Assembly: GCF_030867145.1 (NCBI RefSeq)
Contig: NC_134427.1
Coordinates: 11,555,001 to 11,619,000 of the forward strand
From: Opisthocomus hoazin
Lineage: Eukaryota; Chordata; Aves; Opisthocomiformes; Opisthocomidae
Reading direction: 5' to 3'
DNA length: 64,000 bases
The notes under the pieces are model-generated. The model was not told the DNA's origin, did not search any database, and saw only the letters and a program-made list of their open reading frames with translations. Shown piece after piece: positions 61,343 through 64,000 of the stretch. The first letter of the stretch is position 1. Each line of letters begins with the position of its first letter. The position numbers were made by a program, and so were the translations under genes.

Positions 61343-63557
61343 TCACTTCTCCATGAGGGACTCCAGCTGCTCCTGTAGGGATGTCATCTGGGAAGAGGGA
61401 GTGAGACGTTACTGTAAGGCATGGCTGGGACTCCTGGCAGCTCCAGCCCAAGCCCTTTTGTGTTCTGTGAATCTTCCTCCTACTCCTACGCCAGTGGCTG
61501 CTCTGCCTGCACGTCGCAGGCAGTGGTGCCTGGGCACCTCTGGCGCAGAACTCAGCACTGCCCACGAGGCAAAGCTGCACAACAGGAACCTGGGAGTGGG
61601 AACCTCCTGCCTTGGTACCTGGCTGAAACTCAGCAGAGCTGCTCAGGCAGGAAATCTGCAAGGACCCTACAGCTACTGCCTTTCTTACACATGGGTGCCA
61701 CTGCGTTTGTCTCTTGTTTTACCCCAGGCAGCAATCCTAGCAGCCTTGGACTGCTGACTAGGTATGTTTCGGCTCCAGAAGGCAGACTGCAATCAGTCCC
61801 ATTTCCTACATCTCCTTGTGTCCTTACGAAGCTCCATGCAAGTACAGATGAGGTACAACCACACCGGACCTGTGACACTCGAGTTCAAAGCTGCTGGCGT
61901 GGCACAAGATTCGGGAAACTACAGAGGCCAAGCCTAGAACCATGTCACGCCCCAGTCCCTCCCACTGCACCGCGGGAGTTTCCTCACCTGCTGCTTCTCG
62001 CGCTCCTCCTGCTGCTTGAACTCATCCAGCACAGCCTGGAGACGGGTCTGCAGAGACAAACGTGCCAGACCAGTCACCAATGTGTTCTCAACTGAATGGG
62101 TGCTGCCACAACACGTCAAACGGTGCAGCAAGCACCAAGCTGCACTGACAACCAGGCCCCTTGTCTCCTGTAGTTTCACAGATTGCTTTGCCTCCATCAG
62201 GAAATGCTGGAGTATGTATGGTCACACCACAATTATTTTGAACCCAGCAGGCAAAGTCCCCTGGCTTTTCCAGGGCAGCAGCTGAATCAGTCTGCTGGAT
62301 CTACCGGTAAGCCAGGGCTAAGCAGAAGACTTGAAAAGATCCCAGGAGAGCTCTCACCTTGAGGGCTAGGTTCTCCACTTTCATGATGAGATCTTCCTGG
62401 CGCTTCCTCCTGTCCTGGGTCTCCTGGAGTTTACTTTTCAGGTTGTCAATCTGTTTCTGTATCCCCATGACTGGAACAGACAGTGAGCTCAGACCCAGAG
62501 CAGCAGCAGAGCTGGGCAGCGCAGCCCACCTGGCACCCTGCTGATTCTGCTGCGCTCTGCCACCCACTCACCTATCTGGTTGGAGCCCTCATTCTCCTGT
62601 TGCTGCCCATCGGACTCATTCAGCTTGTCCTGCAGCTGCCTCTCCAAGTCCTCTTCAGTGTCCATGATGTTCAGGTCTTCATCGTCATGATGATCCCTCT
62701 CATCTTCATCTTCACTGCTGCTGCTGATGTCATTAAATATCTCCCGCAGTTCATCATGTTCTAGGGGGGTGCAAAAGGGAAGAGGAAAAACACAGCTGAT
62801 AAGCTCCCAGCACCCTCTGCCTGCCAGGGACCATGTCAGTACAGGGTGCCTGTCTCAACGCCCTCCCTCCTGCACTCTGGTTAGGGCTTACCCCAGCGAG
62901 AATGGGCCCAACTGATTACTTAGTGGCTAGAAAGAAACCCACCGCCTTCCCCAGCGCACCTGAGGAGCCGTGGCCTTGCTTATGCCCCGACATCCCTGGG
63001 GAGGAGATGTCCAGGCTGGTGAGTGAACCATGGTTGTCTACTTCTTTTGTTTCATCTTCAGCAATGACTTCCCAGCCTGACAGCAGGAACAGACGAGTCA
63101 AGGGAAAAAGAGGAACATGAAACATGCAGTACAACAAAAGAATGCTAAAAACCGCAGATCACTGCCTCTCCAAGAAGTCTGGCCTTGTAGCTACGGACAT
63201 CCAGGACAAACCACCCCGGACCCCTTTTTTGATGCCTTTTCCTCTGCTGTTTCTTCAGTTCCTGCTCAGTACAATAGTACAGTCCACAAGGAAAGGTCAC
63301 ATGAAGAAGCAATGAGCTTTGAACAAGGCAAAGACGAAGCTCCAAAACTTCCGTGCCTCTCATGTGCTTATCTCCCAGTCTCTCACACCCACACAAAGCT
63401 GAACTTGTCTCTCTTTTCCGTAACCCCGTGGTCACACATAGCATCCTGTCCCCCACTTGATCTTTTTTTCTCCTAAAAGGATACGGACACTGACAGCTTC
63501 AGCATCTGTGCTCAGGAGACGCTTCACCTCTTTTTCCACATCAGGAGACTCAATATA
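61343..63557 (-). CDS. TAF7L: TFIID subunit 7 (TAF7/TAF7L), 3' six exons, 5' partial
   Basis: TAF7 binds TAF1 in TFIID and restrains its acetyltransferase activity until initiation. Minus-strand exons: 63557-63485, 63076-62960, 62760-62572, 62470-62358, 62047-61988, 61387-61343. Phases join to 198 residues and a TGA stop. The sequence follows TAF7 closely from the end of the TAFII55 N-terminal domain: YIESPDVEKEVKRLLSTDAE, EDETKEV, SGHKQGHGSS, HDELREIFNDISSSSEDEDE, DTEEDLERQLQDKLNES, MGIQKQIDNLKSKLQETQD, IMKVENLALK and a coiled-coil tail ending SLQEQLESLMEK. The N-terminal part (about 150 residues) lies right of the window. Position and strand beside DRP2 match mammalian TAF7L, yet the residues are nearer to mammalian TAF7. 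That fits a bird gene standing for the ancestor of both. Confidence 0.94.
63077..63484 (-). other. TAF7L: Probable U12-type (minor spliceosome) intron of TAF7L
   Basis: On the minus strand the intron begins GTATCCTTTT, a full match to the U12 5' splice-site consensus RTATCCTTT. A branch-site candidate, CCCTTGACT, lies with its branch A at 63098, 21 nt before the acceptor end at 63077; the core matches CCTTRAC. The intron is 408 bp and splits an Arg codon after its first base. U12 introns require the U11/U12 and U4atac/U6atac snRNPs. Confidence 0.75.
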
Positions 63558-64000
63558 CTGGGCCAGAGAGGGGAAAGAGAACAGAGTCACTGTTAAATGC
63601 CTCCTACAAGCTGCTGGTGCTGGTCAACTCCAACCCTCCACCTCTGGACAAGGCCCTGTTTCAAGCCTTTCTTAAGCTTTCTGCTCAGACTTTCCTCATG
63701 CTCACTCTAGAAGTAATTTATGCACCTCCAGAAAGCAATCCATCTGTTTTGTACAGAGCTCCTTGGTGGGTTGTATACTCTCACTTTTCTACACTATTTC
63801 TGAAATAAGACTTTCCGTGTGTATGCAGAAAGTCCTTGAGGTGCTGTTTCCTGATGGATGGTCAACTCAACTCCTTCCCATCGCACTCAAAAGAAGGTTT
63901 CATTTTTCACTTTTAAATTAGCCAGGAATCTTAATGTAGTGACATCAAACCTCTCCTGTGGGCTATAAGAATGTCACAAGTATTTTGTTTCCCAAATGTC
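63558..64000 (-). other. TAF7L: TAF7L intron (right edge of window)
   Basis: Follows the acceptor of the exon 63557-63485 on the minus strand. No further TAF7 exon was recognised before the window ends. Confidence 0.6.

Noticed and set aside
1-64000. CRISPR arrays, operons, prophage or bacterial mobile systems
   Set aside because: The window is spliced vertebrate DNA; no spaced direct repeats or prokaryotic gene organisation were seen.

Overview
This is a 64 kb piece of vertebrate nuclear DNA, almost certainly from a bird. Four spliced genes with short introns, several CR1 retrotransposon copies (typical of birds and other sauropsids) and an old tRNA-derived SINE support this. The order CENPI (+), DRP2 (+), TAF7L (-) is that of human Xq22.1, a segment that lies on chromosome 4 in chicken. 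The species cannot be fixed from the sequence.

Layout. 1-10138: the last 13 coding exons of CENPI (centromere protein I), the 5' third lying off the left edge. 10139-24411: probable CENPI 3' UTR and intergenic DNA with simple repeats, two large CR1 blocks and a SINE. About 24400-24523: a candidate leader exon of DRP2, then about 9.4 kb of likely intron with another CR1. 33946-53478: the coding part of DRP2 (dystrophin-related protein 2), reconstructed here as 23 exons and about 938 codons, with spectrin-type helices, a WW domain, EF-hand-like modules, a ZZ zinc finger and a C-terminal coiled coil. 53479-about 55610: DRP2 3' UTR with two possible poly(A) signals. 56863-60381 (-): a complete six-exon gene of the AIP/AIPL1 co-chaperone family, predicted 633 residues, whose last exon carries a long acidic tail containing a 42-bp coding minisatellite. 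61343-63557 (-): the last six exons of a TAF7-type TFIID subunit, running off the right edge, with one intron that looks U12-dependent.

The genes do not form a pathway. CENPI acts at the inner kinetochore, DRP2 at the membrane-associated dystroglycan complex (in Schwann cells with periaxin), the AIPL1-like protein is expected to be an HSP90 co-chaperone, and TAF7 acts in the general transcription factor TFIID. DRP2 and the AIPL1-like gene are convergent. TAF7L ends only about 570 bp upstream of the AIPL1-like start codon.

Best leads: the AIPL1-like gene sitting between DRP2 and TAF7L, where human has none; its 42-bp coding repeat; the probable minor-spliceosome intron in TAF7L; a 1.2 kb CR1 tract duplicated at a constant 2852-bp offset without indels; and a possible 52-codon upstream ORF whose stop overlaps the DRP2 start codon as TGATG. 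I found no new multi-gene system.
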